This document shows positions 48,681-60,600 of a stretch of 64,000 nt of DNA, one piece after another. Within the stretch, counting starts at the first letter, position 1; the number at the start of each line of letters is the position of its first letter. Under the pieces are notes generated by a model that saw only the letters and a list, made by a program, of their open reading frames with translations, did not search any database and had not been told where the DNA came from. Both the position numbers and the translations under genes were made by a program. The DNA is from Torreya grandis (Eukaryota > Streptophyta > Pinopsida > Cupressales > Taxaceae): the NCBI GenBank assembly GCA_037957365.1, contig JARHVA010002426.1, positions 638,001 to 702,000 on the forward strand, given 5' to 3'.

Positions 48681-49355
48681 ATGGATACAAATAAAATCCT
48701 TCCACCTCCTAACCCTAAGGAGGGTGATAGTTCTCATCCCTCTAACCAAGTCTAGGCTATCACTTATCATGGGGGTAAGGTGGTCAACCATATAGTTTCA
48801 AATGAATATATTCAATATAAAATACCAAAGGTTTATGCTTGTAAAACCCTACAAGATAAAATTGACAATATGAGAAAGTTAATAGAAGATTTATAATAGA
48901 AAAATCAGTCTCGATATTCCAATATCACTTTATTGCAAAATCAGATTTCATCTACAAAGAATCCACATTATGCTACTATGAACCATGTGTTTGCATCCTC
49001 ATCTACCAATGTTGTTCCCAACAACATTTCCTATCCAAATGAAAAGCAAAAGCAAACCACAACCAAAATAAGTGATTTAAAAAGTAACTAAAATCATACT
49101 AAGATTCTAAGTGAAATAATTAGAGACATGCTTCGAAATAAAGTGATAAAATTAACCCCCCCCCCACATCCTATAAGGAGATCCAAGTACTATTGTGCAT
49201 ATCATAGAACACATGGGCATCATGCAGATTGTTGTTTTGCATTAAAAAAACAAATTCAAAGTCATTGGGATAATGGTGATCTTATCATTGATACATCAAC
49301 CAAGAAAACCACTCAAAATAGAAGTACCTCTCCCAAACCACAAGTTCCAAAATAA
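48681..49355 (+). pseudogene. Gag remnant with C-H-H-C knuckle
   Basis: Plus-strand coding-like DNA starts near ATG 48681 (MDTNKILPPPNPKEGDSSHP), broken by a few stops. The open piece 49128-49355 carries YYCAYHRTHGHHADCCFALK at its residues 21-40. The spacing is C-X2-H-X4-H-X4-C, a knuckle form seen in plant gypsy gags (YC.YH...GH.T..C). No capsid core was recognised before it. Confidence 0.65.
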
Positions 49356-49753
49356 TAAATGTAGTACCAAAGAAAAATTTAGAGCAAAAACAATTGCAAA
49401 TATTAAATTTAGAGATAGAAAAGGTTCAAAATGAAAATTTAGAGATAGAAAATGCTCAAAATGAAAATTTATATAAAGAAAAGGATACAAATTTACCTCT
49501 CAGTAATGATACTCAATTTTCCAAATAGTATAATGTTGGAATGAAATATTTACAAAAATTTGGTTATCATGGTCAAGGATTGGGAAAATATTCCCAAGGC
49601 ATCACTTATTCTATTTCCACATATGATTAGAATTATCATCAAGGCTTGGGCTATATTGGTAATTCTAATGCAAATAATTCAAATATACATTTTGTTAATA
49701 CAAAAAATCAAGAATAAAATTATATGACTCAAACACAATAAAATCATCCAAGT
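49356..49753 (+). pseudogene. Glu/Asn/Lys-rich linker and G-patch-like motif
   Basis: After an imperfect repeat of NLEIEKVQNE-like segments (about 49377-49490), the plus strand at 49530-49625 reads MKYLQKFGYHGQGLGKYSQG. It matches the glycine pattern of G-patch domains (G(Y/F)..G.GLG). G-patch motifs occur with the protease of some retroelements. The text then degrades until the inverted TG...CA unit at 49754. Confidence 0.6.
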
Positions 49754-52700
49754 TGTTGAGCATTGTTCCTGTTGTTGAGGTTTGGCATTGATGTTGTCAT
49801 TGATGTCAAAGGATCTTGACAAGGTTGATGTTGTCTTTTTTGTCTAAGAGGTGATCAGGTGAATATTGATATCAAAGGAGCTTATGAAGGTTGATGTCAT
49901 ATGACTATCATTGTTGTTGTCATTGATGTCTCAATGGTGCTCTAGTGATTGTTTTGTTATAACAAGCTAAAATGTTTAAGGTTAGTTTTCATGGTCATGA
50001 GGTCATTGAAGAGTGTATCTATCAGAGATAATATTGATCAATTTTTCAGTGATTTTGATATTGTAAGATATGATTGGTATATGTTCTTATGTCTATATGA
50101 GTGATGTGAAGGTTAGCATTGAAGGTCCTTGTTATTAAAATTGTTAATTGATTGAGCCTAGTAGTGTCTTGACAAGGTATGTGCATAAGATACCTAGTCT
50201 TGTGCATGAAGAGGCATGGTGGCATAGTGATATAGATGTTCTCAGGCTTGTAAATTTTATATCAGATTGATATCAAGTGTCTTTGAGGACAAGATGTCTT
50301 ATGAATCTTAGTTATGGCATGAAGAGACCTTTTGTGAAGTCATAAACTTGGTTTCATGGTGAGATAAGGTTGTATAAGTATTTGATATATTTTGTGATAA
50401 TTTTAATGAGGTGGAAAATGTATGGAAAGAGGCATGAAGGTCATTTTTAAGGCCTAATATGGTTTGTAGGTCAAGGTCTAGAAAAGTAGAGAGAGAGTGT
50501 GTGGCCTAATGAGGGGTCATGATTATATTTCAAGGTGTTTTAACTCTTGTAATAATTCATAGAGGTGAGGATGTTGTTTCAATTTTTTTCATGTAATTTG
50601 AGGTTAAGGTTTGTAATAAAATGCATAAAAACTAGTTTTTAGGTCTCTCTAGTGCATAGAATGAAGGGTTCTCAACTTGAGAAAGATTTTCTTGTGTTTA
50701 TTAGATCATAAAACCTCTACATGGTAACCAAAGATATTCATGGTAAATGGGTAAGGGTTATATCTCAAAATTTTAGGCATTAGTTTTTTAACTAACAGAC
50801 TATGCTTTATGAACGATCATTAAGAATGGAAATAGGTTTAAACCCTCCTAGAATCCTAACAAGGAGATAATGTTGAAGATATGATTCAAAAGAGCTCAGG
50901 ATGGTTTGGAATTATTAGGTAAGTTTTTATATCTTGTATTTAACTCTCCCATATACCTGCAGGTGGTGGTGGTTAGAGAGATGAGAGAGAAAATGTGAAG
51001 ATATAAGCTTATTTTTTAAGAAGTTATTGTAGTTGTAAAAAAATTTATTGGAAAACGTTTTAAAATTAATGAAGGTTGAATATAGAGAATCATGTTTCAT
51101 TTCCATGAAGGTTTATAGACAATTTATATCCCTCAAGTGTGTTAAACCAATCATCCAAGTTAGCCGGTCACTAATAGGCCTAATGGTGTAAATAGTGAGA
51201 AACCCAGGTGGCAATGAGAAGATGATTAGGAATGTGTTATAATGATAGAGTGATGAAACCAAGTGAACGAAGATGTTTTTTGGGACTGGTGTGTCCTATT
51301 CATTATTTTTATAAATATTTTAATCCATGTATAGTTGTGAAAATTATGAATCCAAAATGGCTTATTTGACTCAGTGAGTCTATGTGTAGTGAGGTCAATA
51401 AATTGATTTGTAAGACCAATAGTTATCACTAGACCATATGATGTTCATATTTTAATATGGTATTTATATGTCATAGGATCATTTATTTTCATAATAAGTC
51501 TTTTAAATTGGTCATACACGTGTTGAAGGTCAATGTCACCATGATTGTGCTTTAAGGTAAACTGGTAGTTTTGAGTAAGTAAATTGTAGTGATGAGTTTG
51601 ATGCTTTATGACCTGATTTGAACTATATAATACATATGATTTTATTTTTTATAAATTTAAATTCATTTTCATGATTTTTTAAAGCCTATAACTCAATTAA
51701 ATTGGTTGAAATGTTGAAACCAAAATGGCTTGTCTAGTTCTGGTTTGACTGTGTGTAGTAAGGTCAAAATATTGATCTGCAAGACCAATATTTGATAGAA
51801 GACCATATAATTTTTGTATTTGAGAGTGTTAAATATATGTAAAATTTTATTTTTAAATTTTTATTTTTCATGGGAAGTGTTCTTTCAAGTGTTGAAGATC
51901 AAGTTGTTCATGACTAGTTTTTAGAGTGTTCTGGCAGTTCTGAGTGGGTTATTTGCAGAGAACTGATTGAGTCCTTTTGCCCTAAGTTGTGAAGTATAAA
52001 GCACATGGTGATATTTTTAAGGTAATTTATTTTTTTAATGTGATTTATTTTAATTTTTATATGTCTAAATTGTGTACATGCTTTAGTTTTGTTTAGCAAA
52101 CTTTATGTAGGTTCACAAGCCTAATTATGAATAGTACTACAAGGAGTGTTTATAAAGGGGTTAGTGCTAAAAAGTGTCATGTACCTAAGATGAGTTTATT
52201 ATGGGTATATTTTAGTTGAATATTAATTTTTCCTATCATGGGTGGAATTTGAAAGTGTTCCAGGGAGATCAAAGGGTAACATGTACTAATGAAGGCTTAA
52301 TTGAATTAGGTCTCCATGAGACCTAAAAGTGAAATGAGGTCTAATAAAAATGTGATAGACTAAAAGTCACTCCATATTCATTTTAATAATTTTTATGATA
52401 TGTATTAAGACCTATTCCTTGGCCTACCTAAGAGGTTAAGGGTGAGTAGCTGACTAAGTGATACTTGAACAAGGAATGGTATATATACAAGGCAATTTTA
52501 GGCCTATGAGTGTATGATAAGAATATAGTGGATGAAAATTAAATAGGACATTATTGAGAATAATTATTTATTTTATACCATAATTGGATTAATCATGAAG
52601 ATATTATAGTGTGTCTACATATGAATATCAAGGTCATATGACCTATTTTGTCTTGAAGAGACCTAGTTGAGCGAAGAAGCCTAGAAGATAGTTTGAGGGA

Positions 52701-53160
52701 TAGAAGAGTGAGAAGAGATAAATAAGGTGATCATCATATGTTGTGTAATAAATAAGGTTTTATAAATCTAATCAAAAAAATTAGGTGGATCATTTAGTTT
52801 TGAGTCATCTAGGGGTTGGTGACTCCTTGCAAGCTGGTGCTTACTAAAGCCTAGTTGAGTGGGTGTTTGACTAGTTGGGGTTGGTGATCCATGTGGAGTT
52901 GATGATTCACTAAATTGTGATATTTTTAATTATAGTACTATAGTCCATTTTTAAGAATTAGTGGGTTTTCTTTCCCATGAGATTTTCCCACAAATATGAT
53001 GTGTTGCCTTGTGTAATCTTGTTTCATGATTATATGGTTGATTACTTATGCATTGCTTGATATATATGTTGATGCGATGGTTTATGTATGCTAAGGAGGA
53101 ATTTAAAAGAATTTTTTAAGTGATTGATTCATCCCCCCATCTTAGTCATTGTTTCCAACA
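49754..53160 (-). mobile_element. TG...CA unit, copy 2, inverted (3.4 kb)
   Basis: On the minus strand it starts TGTTGGAAACAATGACTAAG and ends CAATGCTCAACA, as copy 1 at 19040-27915 does in plus sense. Flanks CAAGT and CAATT are a near-perfect 5-bp duplication. The whole 3.4 kb aligns in order with copy 1 outside the LINE. No polyprotein domain, primer-binding site or internal LTR pair was found, so it looks like a solo LTR or a noncoding LTR element. Confidence 0.8.
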
Positions 53161-53404
53161 CAATTATCTTCAAAAGAGGGTTTCTAACAAAAGAGATTAA
53201 AAAGTAAGAGACACTTGACAAATCTAAAGTTATAAATGTCATTACAAAAGGAGAAACTACAAGCCCTTCCTCATATAAAAATATGTATACTCTCACTACT
53301 ATATATATGGTGAGCAATCTATATATGAATGGTTCATCAAACTATGTTCTAATCCACTTGATAACTTAACACATGATCTATTCATATCTACAGGACATGG
53401 TAAC
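53161..53404 (+). pseudogene. Gag/protease-side remnant after copy 2
   Basis: Continuation of the element with the G-patch-like motif, short and frameshifted. No domain is readable. The right end is cut by the LARD-like element. Confidence 0.35.
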
Positions 53405-56400
53405 TATTGTCACCAAATATTTCACCCTAGAATGGGGTGTTCAAGCCTCTTCCATATTTGGGTAACATGGGAACACTTCTATGAATGTGGGTGTACCTAT
53501 AGTGGAAGTGAGCCACAAGATTTAAGGGCTAGCTCCCTGAATGTATCTTAAAATGCTTATCACCTATCTAATGCTTGCTTATGGGGAACAGAGTTAGAGT
53601 TTGCATGAAATGAACCTACTCTAAGGGGGTAATACACAAATATTTTTTCCTTATGACCATTATACTTCTTTCAAAAAGAGACAAGGCATGCAAGCTAACT
53701 TCCAAGTCCTAAGAGATTCTAACATGATTATTTCAATGTGGAGGTGAGATGCATTAAATCTATCCAAGGTAAGTGAACCATAGGCTAATTTCAAATACTA
53801 AGGCTCATTTTAAACTTAAAATACAAACCCATACATTTGAAAACTCTTCACATGACCTAATATAATAGGAAATCTTACATAAACATGAGAGGATAAGGGA
53901 AGAAAAGATAGAAGATTATCACTTTGCATCATCATACAACACTTTGCACACTTAGACAAATGATCATGAACTTAAAACAAACTTTAATTAATTGTTCAAA
54001 GGCAAAATACAATATCATTCCAGCATGGATTCACCATACATGGAATGGAATTCCATTACAAAGGCCAAAATGGTAACTACTTAGAGAACTTGAGAGATAA
54101 GTAAGAAAAGAGAAGTCCAAAGGTCACTAGAACACTCGTCATGTTGAGAGAAGGAGTTACATATGTATTAAAATTGAGTATGATATATACCATGTAAGGT
54201 TTGATATGAAAAATAGGTCTCTAAGTCATGAGACTTATGAAATGTGGCATAGGAGAACTCATTCTACACAAGAAAATTACTTTCATCATATACCCCTTTA
54301 GGAATGTCCCAAAATTGACTAGGGATAGATATTATGATTGAACTAAGGGGGAGGGGTTGTATACATGCTCTCCAATGCATTGGTTGCATCCCTAATCATC
54401 TAAAATATTTTATAAGTGAGCCATCACTACCTGTAGTCAAAGAAACTCCTTTTCCACTCACCCCTCACACTTGGCCTCAAAATTGGCTTCAGTTTTCCAT
54501 AAAAATACATAAAAGGGAATAAATTACACTTGGAAAGACCCTTCATGGCCTTAGATTTATTAGGTACACCTTAAAAGGCCATCCACTTGAAGTTCTCACC
54601 CTTCTCACTATCTTATTCACTTTGCCAGTTTTGAGTGGCTAAGATGAAGCTACTGGTAGAAACACTTAAGTGTTTTTTAGATGCATAAAATGGTCATAGT
54701 GAGTTATCCCAAGTCATGAGCTTCCCCCCAAAGTAGGTTACATCTCTTGAGAGTACTTATAACTTGTAAAACACTTAAAATAGTTAAAAAAATAATTTTT
54801 TTACCCCATATGTATAGATAAGGAACACCTCAAGTGGATTTAAATGGTCTCTAGAGAGTCCCCTAAAAGGTTTAAACACTTTCATGCCCACTCTAGTCCA
54901 TTTTCATAGCTCTTCTCATTCATTTCCTTCATGGGGTGTTTATTCAAGGTTTTATAGCATTTTAGATAGTTTTGACCTTTAGTGATGTTTCATAAATATC
55001 TGACTTTCAATCCTCCCATAAATTTCCCTAAAACCTTATTAAATACCCTCTCTTACTTATCTCAACTTACCAATCTCCCATGCAAAGTCTCCAACTAGAT
55101 GTGAGCTTCCCAATCTTCTTACTCAAACTTTGACTTTCATTTTGCATACCCCCAAATTATCTTAAGCTAAAAGTGGCTCTACTTGGAGGCTTATCTATAG
55201 TGCAGAAGCTTTAACATACTTTTTATACCCCAAAAATCATGTTCCAATAGGTTATAATTCCTTAAGGCTAGAAGTGACATTGACCCCCCATTTGGTCTCT
55301 AAACCTAAACCTATGTCTAATAAGCATGTCTGCATACTTGAAAATCCAAACCATATTATTGAGATTTCTATTTATGTACTTGTATTTCCATGTTTTTCCA
55401 CAAAATATATTCACACCCTCTAAAATTTCTCATTACACTTCTTCCCATCCTATTTACCTTCATGATCCAAAACTATAGAGTATGTGCTCTAGGATAGTAC
55501 CCTCTGTCTAAGACAAAATAAAGGGTACTTCCCCTATTTATTCAGATAGAATAGAAATTTGAGAGGCTTATCCAAGTTATGGATACTTTTTTCACCAACT
55601 TTAATCCCTTGTTCATATCATTTGACCCTCCAACTCCTTTAAGACCCAAGGCAGATTCTTGGGAAAGGGATTGTGTGCAGGGTTTAGAATGTAGACTGTG
55701 AACTACTTTTTTAGAGCCTTATCATGCCTTGATTCCTTTGTATGATAATATATAGAGATTCCTAATAACCCTATGTATTCCTTTCAAACTCATTTATCAT
55801 CTTAACCCTTGTAAATCTCTCCATAGCATACCTTGTACAACTCAGACCTAACTATGTTTCCTATTTTAGAGGGGCACCTGTAAGTAGTCTTGTAAGATTT
55901 AAGATTGAATTAAATGTTTATAGGCATATTTATAATATATTATGGTCATTATACATTTTTTTGTACCCATATATATCATATTTATGCAATTCCAACATTC
56001 ACAGACCCCAAACTTGCTCACTATTCATCTCAGTCAAACACAATCAACTATATTAGGTCAAGTGGGATCTTGTAGGTGTAGATTCCACTTGGAATATGTT
56101 TCACATCATCTTGGGATCATTTTATTTATTTTTAATCATCTTTCTTTAACCAAAGTTAGTGATTCCATGTTTAATTCCCTATCATGGATGAGTTAGAAGC
56201 TAACAGTCAGTTGTAGGTGAGTACTTTCAAAAAAGGGACACATGTAGGTGTGGATTGGACACAAAACATAGCATTCTAACCTTATATAAATGAAATTTAG
56301 ATCATAAATGTTAAATTAAAACATATATAATAATTCAATCATGGTTTCATGGTCCAATACTAAAATCTTGGGAGAAGAGGCCTCCTTATAGCTCAAATTC

Positions 56401-58400
56401 TATAGATGATAATGAAGGAATTCAGTGTTTAAATGGGCAACTTTGAGGCCCCCAATTACTACTTCTCAGTAGTCAAATGCCATACATTTTTTTTAGAGAT
56501 CCTATTATATGTGTAGGCTACAATTCATAGTCATTAATATTCACCAAAACTATTGGTAACCTTGTCATGTGATATCCACAAAATGACCATGTGATATGTT
56601 TTGTGCTTTCAGAGAAAAGGTCCCTAAACACAATATTTTCATCTTTGATCATGATTTCCACACCCATTTGCCAAAATAACACTTCAATCATGATTATCAC
56701 ACCATAATTTAATTCTAAAAACCTTATGGTATATTTTAATAATAGTAGGTCTCCTCTAATTATGATTTTCAACTCTTTACTAGTGCCACTTGTAGGCGGA
56801 CATTCTAATATACAAGTAGTGGGAGTGTATTTCAAAAAATTCATGATGTAAAATCATTTGATCAAATCTAGTCCTTTCTAATACCTTGTATGTATTATTA
56901 AATATCATGAAATCTTTAAAAAAATGTCAAACTACTTCATGTTGACATGTTATCCTTCCTTTAAGGCACTTGTAGGTGCATACCAATGGCATAAGACTGT
57001 GTGAATGACTGAGTTGACCATCACAGTCCCTCCTTTGTCAAGTGTAAGTCTTTTACTTGATTGATTATATTGAGATGATATGTTAAACATATCATTAATT
57101 ATTCAAATAACTCCATGATCATTATGAGTACGTTTATATGCCATGACTATGGTTAGAAATAGTAGAAGATTGACTGTGTACTCCATGTGACTATGTGTCA
57201 CTCATGATTGCAACTCTATGGAAGGTTGATTTATAGAATGATATTATAATGAGATGTAACAAATATTTTAAACATGAAAATAAACTATCACCATCTTATG
57301 ACACCATTACCAAGACATGAAGACATTGAAAGTGGAGGAAACTTGCCTGCAACATAGAAAGGTGCCTTCTCTTATAGCTTGAGATACTTGGCCTATAAAA
57401 ACACTTTAAAATATGATACCAATCATGGGTAAAATTATGTGAATATGTCTATGCCATCTAGATTCACTCCCATCATCTGTATTTTATGGAATCATCCAAA
57501 CAAGATCAAAACCTATAGGGTATGGGAAATAATGAGCAGAAAAACACTGTTAACTTGTTAGAGATCGTTCATAAAGCATTGTCCAATCATTAAAATCTTA
57601 TTCTGAAAATTAATATCTTTGTGTTTAATATCACCTCTCAAATTATCTTAACCTAGAATTTCTTCAACTATTTGTACCAACAAAAAACCCATTGATTAGT
57701 TTTACATGCCTAAAAAGCATATGAAGGAGTAAAATGATTTTAGCTCAAATTTGGAACTTATATAGTATGTCAAGTGTGGAAATGAGTCTAAGGAATCTGA
57801 ATATACATTCCATGACCTTTTTCCATGTGTCACTCTCTCTCATGGGTCGTTAAAGTGCCAAACTCTTTCCATTTCAGTTGTTTTCTAGCTTTTCAATTGG
57901 AGAACCTAATAGTTTCAGATGAGACTAACATTATTGATAGGGAATCTGAAATATTGGATGTTGTGAAGGAAACTAGGACAATTTGACACCTTGAAAACCA
58001 TGCCACTTGCATATATGACCCCAAAAAGACCCCTAAGTGACTCAAGTTGGCCTAAGACTTAATTAAACCATGACGAAGGCACAAATTGCATAAAATTACA
58101 TATAATGAACAAAAAAACATCCTATGACATTATATTAGACCCCTATATAAGTTTTTTACTATCGGGGGTTGACCATTTTGACTTTTGGTCAAAATGGTCA
58201 ACATTCTTAGCAATTTCCCAAGGGTGGTATGTTTGTTATGCCAAGCCCAGTTAAATAATCTTGTCCATTGGGATATGGAGTCACTTGTACATAGTTTGAC
58301 ACATAATTACCTTTGAAAACACACTAAATAACAAAAAAGTAACAAGAAACAACACATAAGATAAGAAACACACATGTGCTTCATGACCACTTATGGAACA
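53405..58400 (-). repeat. LARD-like 3' LTR, right edge approximate
   Basis: Shared with the right copy through at least 56805, where the right copy leaves the window. Content between 56805 and 58400 is assigned by a TATA-like TTATATAGG at 58150-58142 (minus sense), which suggests the U3 promoter lies there and the LTR begins a few hundred bases beyond, at about 58.2-58.46 kb. No coding domain. Confidence 0.6.
58168..58202. repeat. 15-bp perfect hairpin
   Basis: GTTGACCATTTTGAC, loop TTTTG, GTCAAAATGGTCAAC. It lies just upstream, in minus sense, of the TATA-like sequence at 58150-58142. Confidence 0.95.
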
Positions 58401-58417
58401 CACACACACAAACCAAA

Positions 58418-60440
58418 TTAACTAACCCAAAAACTAACTAACCTAAGATGAAAACTTCCTCCTAGATCAAAAGGGAAGTTTAAAACCTCTCTTGCCTCAT
58501 GACATGAAGGATTGAATGAGACATGTATCCCCTTGACCCTTGGCATTGATGTCCCCATCTTCTTCATGGTGTTTTCCAGCTCCATTGGCATGATGTTCAA
58601 TGAGAACCAATCATCTCCACATAGGCTAGCTATATAAATAAACTCTTCTTGTATTAAAAAACCCTCAAATTTTTCATATGGCTCCTCAACTTGGCAAAGA
58701 TATTAAATCTCTTGAAAAATCTTCATTTGTAGTTGTCAATTATCCTTGCTCTCTTTATCTTTGAGAACCACCACCTCTTCAACTTAATATTCTTGGTCTT
58801 GATTTTCTTGATGTATGAGGTCATAAAACTTGTCTTCTTTTTGTTCCAATACATCTGAGAGTGGATCAATATCAAGTTGTGGTGTTATCTATTCTTTAAG
58901 CTCAAAATATTTTACATTGGATTCATAAGAGTCATCCATAGATGCAACCTCTTTGACAATAGCTTCACTTTGTTCCTTCATGACTGAAGCTTCTTAGATG
59001 GTAGATTGGTGTTCATTTTATTCATCATAGGACACTCAACTTAATTTTTGATCAAACACTTAACAAATTTATAGTTAGGATCATCAACAACCTAATGATC
59101 AGATATGTACTTCTTTGGAGGAGGTGTAGACTTACTCAATTGCTCAAACTCTTGACTTATGGCATTGAGATTTTGCCATAGGTCATCTTCCTCCTCATGA
59201 TTATCATGTTTAAATATTATTTCATCATGGACATCAACAAACTCAATAGATATGGAGTCTTTCACAAATACCTCTCCCTTCATGTTTTGACCAAATTCCT
59301 TGTGTACAGCTATAAACAAATCTTCAATGTATTTCTCCTCATTCAAGAAAGTAGAGTTATATTTGTGTTCACCAAGGGGAGTCCCTATGATGATTTATTC
59401 CTCATAATCACTCATGACATCTTTGTGGGTAGCTATGGTTTGAGTTTTTTCCTCTTTGCTTGCTTCTCTCAAGATGGGCTCCCCTTCAATAAGGGGTGAG
59501 GTGGAAGGTTGATGGATAGGCTCATGAGATAGAGATGGAGATGGAGAATGGGGTGTGGTGGAGGGATTATGAATGAAAAGTTGTGAGGGGTACTAGAGGG
59601 CTTGTTAGTGGATTTATGAAAGAGGAATACACTAGTAAGCTCATAGGGAAGTGATTTTTTTCATTGATTAGAAGGACAAACATCTACATAAGTAGGAGTT
59701 GTATCTTGCCAATAGCTCTCTTGAAATTCTTAAATAACAGCATCTTCATTTTTGAGCTCTTTATCCTCCCACATACTCAGCCTATCTATTGAGAATTGAA
59801 GACACTTCTTTTACAAGTCCATTTGTTCTTTAATCTCCCATTGAGTTCCTTCTATGTCTTCAAGCATTTCCAACCTTTGTGTACAACTTTGGGCAACACC
59901 TCTTAACCATTCCATGAGATGATTAGGGATCACATCATACTCATCATCCCATGTTCTCATATCATCTTCATTAACTAGTAACTATGGTATAGATACCAAC
60001 AAGGACTTAATATAAGATGTAAATAATGGAGGGAGAGGGTAATGATGAGGATCAAGACTAGCTTCAACTTGTTGTATTTGAACTTGTAAGAATTCAATTC
60101 TTACGTCTTTATATCTTGACTTAGATTCCATGGAATCATATTATTGGGGTTGACAAGAATCATGACATGAATGATAGGGCTCGTATTGGGACTAATACGG
60201 AGGTATTTCTTAGTAGATTTCTTTGTATCCTTTCTCATAAGGTTGTCTAATAACATGATGTCTATTGGGAGGAAAATGGAGGACTATAGGGATGCCATGG
60301 ATCATAATATTGGTATCCATTATGATAGGACTATTAAGGGGTATAATGTGGTTCATAAAAAGGCTAATAGGGAGGTTCATGATAGGAATATTCACCATAG
60401 TTGTGCATATCAACCTCATATGGGATGTAAAAATTGATCA
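58418..60440 (-). pseudogene. LARD-like internal coding region, unidentified (gag-like?)
   Basis: Minus-strand coding-like blocks: a Tyr/Pro-rich start near 60420-60240, then about 60130-59850 SKSRYKDVRIEFLQVQIQQV, LDPHHYPLPPLFTSYIKSLL, DDEYDVIPNHLMEWL, with a single stop across more than 90 codons. Then KEQMDL and an acidic open frame at 59346-59092 (NHEEEDDLWQNLNAISQEFE), and a last open piece at 58600-58418. It occupies the place of gag, but I cannot assign a family, and no protease, RT or integrase is present. Confidence 0.5.
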
Positions 60441-60578
60441 AAACTTTAATCAAAGATACTTGGGTTGCTTACAAATAGAAGTTATCATTCTGAGTCACCA
60501 TTGGTGCTAGATTGCTTACTTCCAAAAGCTAATTAGAGGAAAAACACACCAAAAATCTTTCCATTCTCTTGGACCTTA

Positions 60579-60596
60579 GTCCCATCGGGCATGCCA
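60579..60596 (-). other. Candidate primer-binding site of the LARD-like element
   Basis: The minus strand reads TGGCATGCCCGATGGGAC, four bases from the LTR edge. It starts with TGG and is GC-rich compared with its surroundings, as a tRNA complement would be. It differs from the sites of E1/E2 and of the copia elements. The tRNA was not identified. Confidence 0.55.
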
Positions 60597-60600
60597 GAAT

